A DNA stretch of 5,665 nt from Planctomycetaceae bacterium (GTDB taxonomy: Bacteria > Planctomycetota > Planctomycetia > Pirellulales > Thermoguttaceae). The stretch spans positions 1 through 5,665 of the forward strand of contig JAISNF010000034.1 in NCBI GenBank assembly GCA_031276415.1. The letters run 5' to 3'. Position 1 is the stretch's first letter, and every line of letters starts with the position of its first letter. This document shows positions 5,520 to 5,665 of this stretch, piece by piece. Below the pieces are notes generated by a model. The model was not told the origin of the DNA, did no database searches, and was given only the letters and a program-made list of their open reading frames with translations. The position numbers were made by a program, and so were the translations under genes.

Positions 5520-5665
5520 TTATCTTAACCAGGTGAGTTGTCGGACATCGTTATTTTGGGGATGTTTTTTATCAATGGTGTTGAGTGTCAATTGGATTCC
5601 GTTTTCGGAAAGAAGAACATCGCTCCAACCTAACGGTTGTTTTCCTTGTTGAAATTCCCAACCCA
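5520..5665 (-). CDS. C-terminal end of an unidentified protein (partial)
   Basis: On the minus strand one frame is open from the window edge to a TAA at 5520-5522. It gives 47 residues beginning GWEFQQGKQPLGWSDV and ending RQLTWLR. The composition is protein-like (Trp, Gly and alternating hydrophobic residues, as in LLSENGIQLTLNTID), unlike the other frames. The alternating pattern suggests beta-strands and vaguely recalls the C-terminus of minor pseudopilins of the GspJ type, but that is a guess. It would be convergent with dapB, and the palindromic repeat fills the gap. The start, length and function lie outside the window. Confidence 0.55.
   Translation of the reverse strand, partial: GWEFQQGKQPLGWSDVLLSENGIQLTLNTIDKKHPQNNDVRQLTWLR

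Noticed and set aside
5401..5652. Plus-strand open frame of 83 codons
   Set aside because: It starts inside the palindromic repeat, has repeat-derived hydrophobic sequence and no ribosome site, and overlaps the more protein-like minus-strand frame ending at 5520.

Overview
The window looks like chromosomal DNA from an AT-rich member of the Planctomycetota, possibly a Pirellulales-type lineage. This is inferred from protein style rather than a marker gene. The pointers are a secreted, degenerate alpha/beta hydrolase with a Lys/Glu-rich stalk, an MFS transporter with a long TM7-TM8 loop, well-spaced single genes, weak or absent Shine-Dalgarno sites on two of four complete genes, and spacers filled with small palindromic repeats. 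About three quarters of the window is coding.

Layout, left to right. (1) Positions 1-67 hold the last 21 codons of a plus-strand gene ending like a family 16 glycoside hydrolase. (2) Positions 68-379 are a spacer with two adjacent hairpin elements, then a good candidate promoter. (3) Positions 380-1504 (+) encode an exported alpha/beta-hydrolase-fold protein with Gly where the nucleophile Ser is expected. (4) Positions 1508-1654 hold a nested palindromic repeat between convergent stop codons. (5) Positions 1663-3129 (-) encode a 12-TM MFS transporter. (6) Positions 3130-3560 are a divergent promoter-bearing spacer with a four-unit 12-bp tandem repeat. (7) Positions 3561-4223 (+) encode a HAD phosphatase/phosphomutase of the beta-phosphoglucomutase type. 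(8) Positions 4224-4488 are an AT-rich spacer with more short tandem repeats and a candidate promoter. (9) Positions 4489-5274 (+) encode DapB of lysine/diaminopimelate synthesis. (10) Positions 5343-5480 hold a second copy of the palindromic repeat, again between convergent genes. (11) Positions 5520-5665 (-) hold the 3' end of an unidentified gene.

The genes do not form an obvious pathway or operon. Each complete gene appears to be its own transcription unit, and dapB has no other lysine gene beside it here. I see no convincing new multi-gene system. The parts most worth a second look are the intergenic repeats (a heptamer-armed hairpin, a CCGCAGA/TCTGCGG palindrome sitting between both convergent gene pairs, and 12-bp-period tandem repeats at three sites) and the hydrolase that lacks its nucleophile. 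No tRNA, rRNA, CRISPR array, transposase or phage gene was seen.
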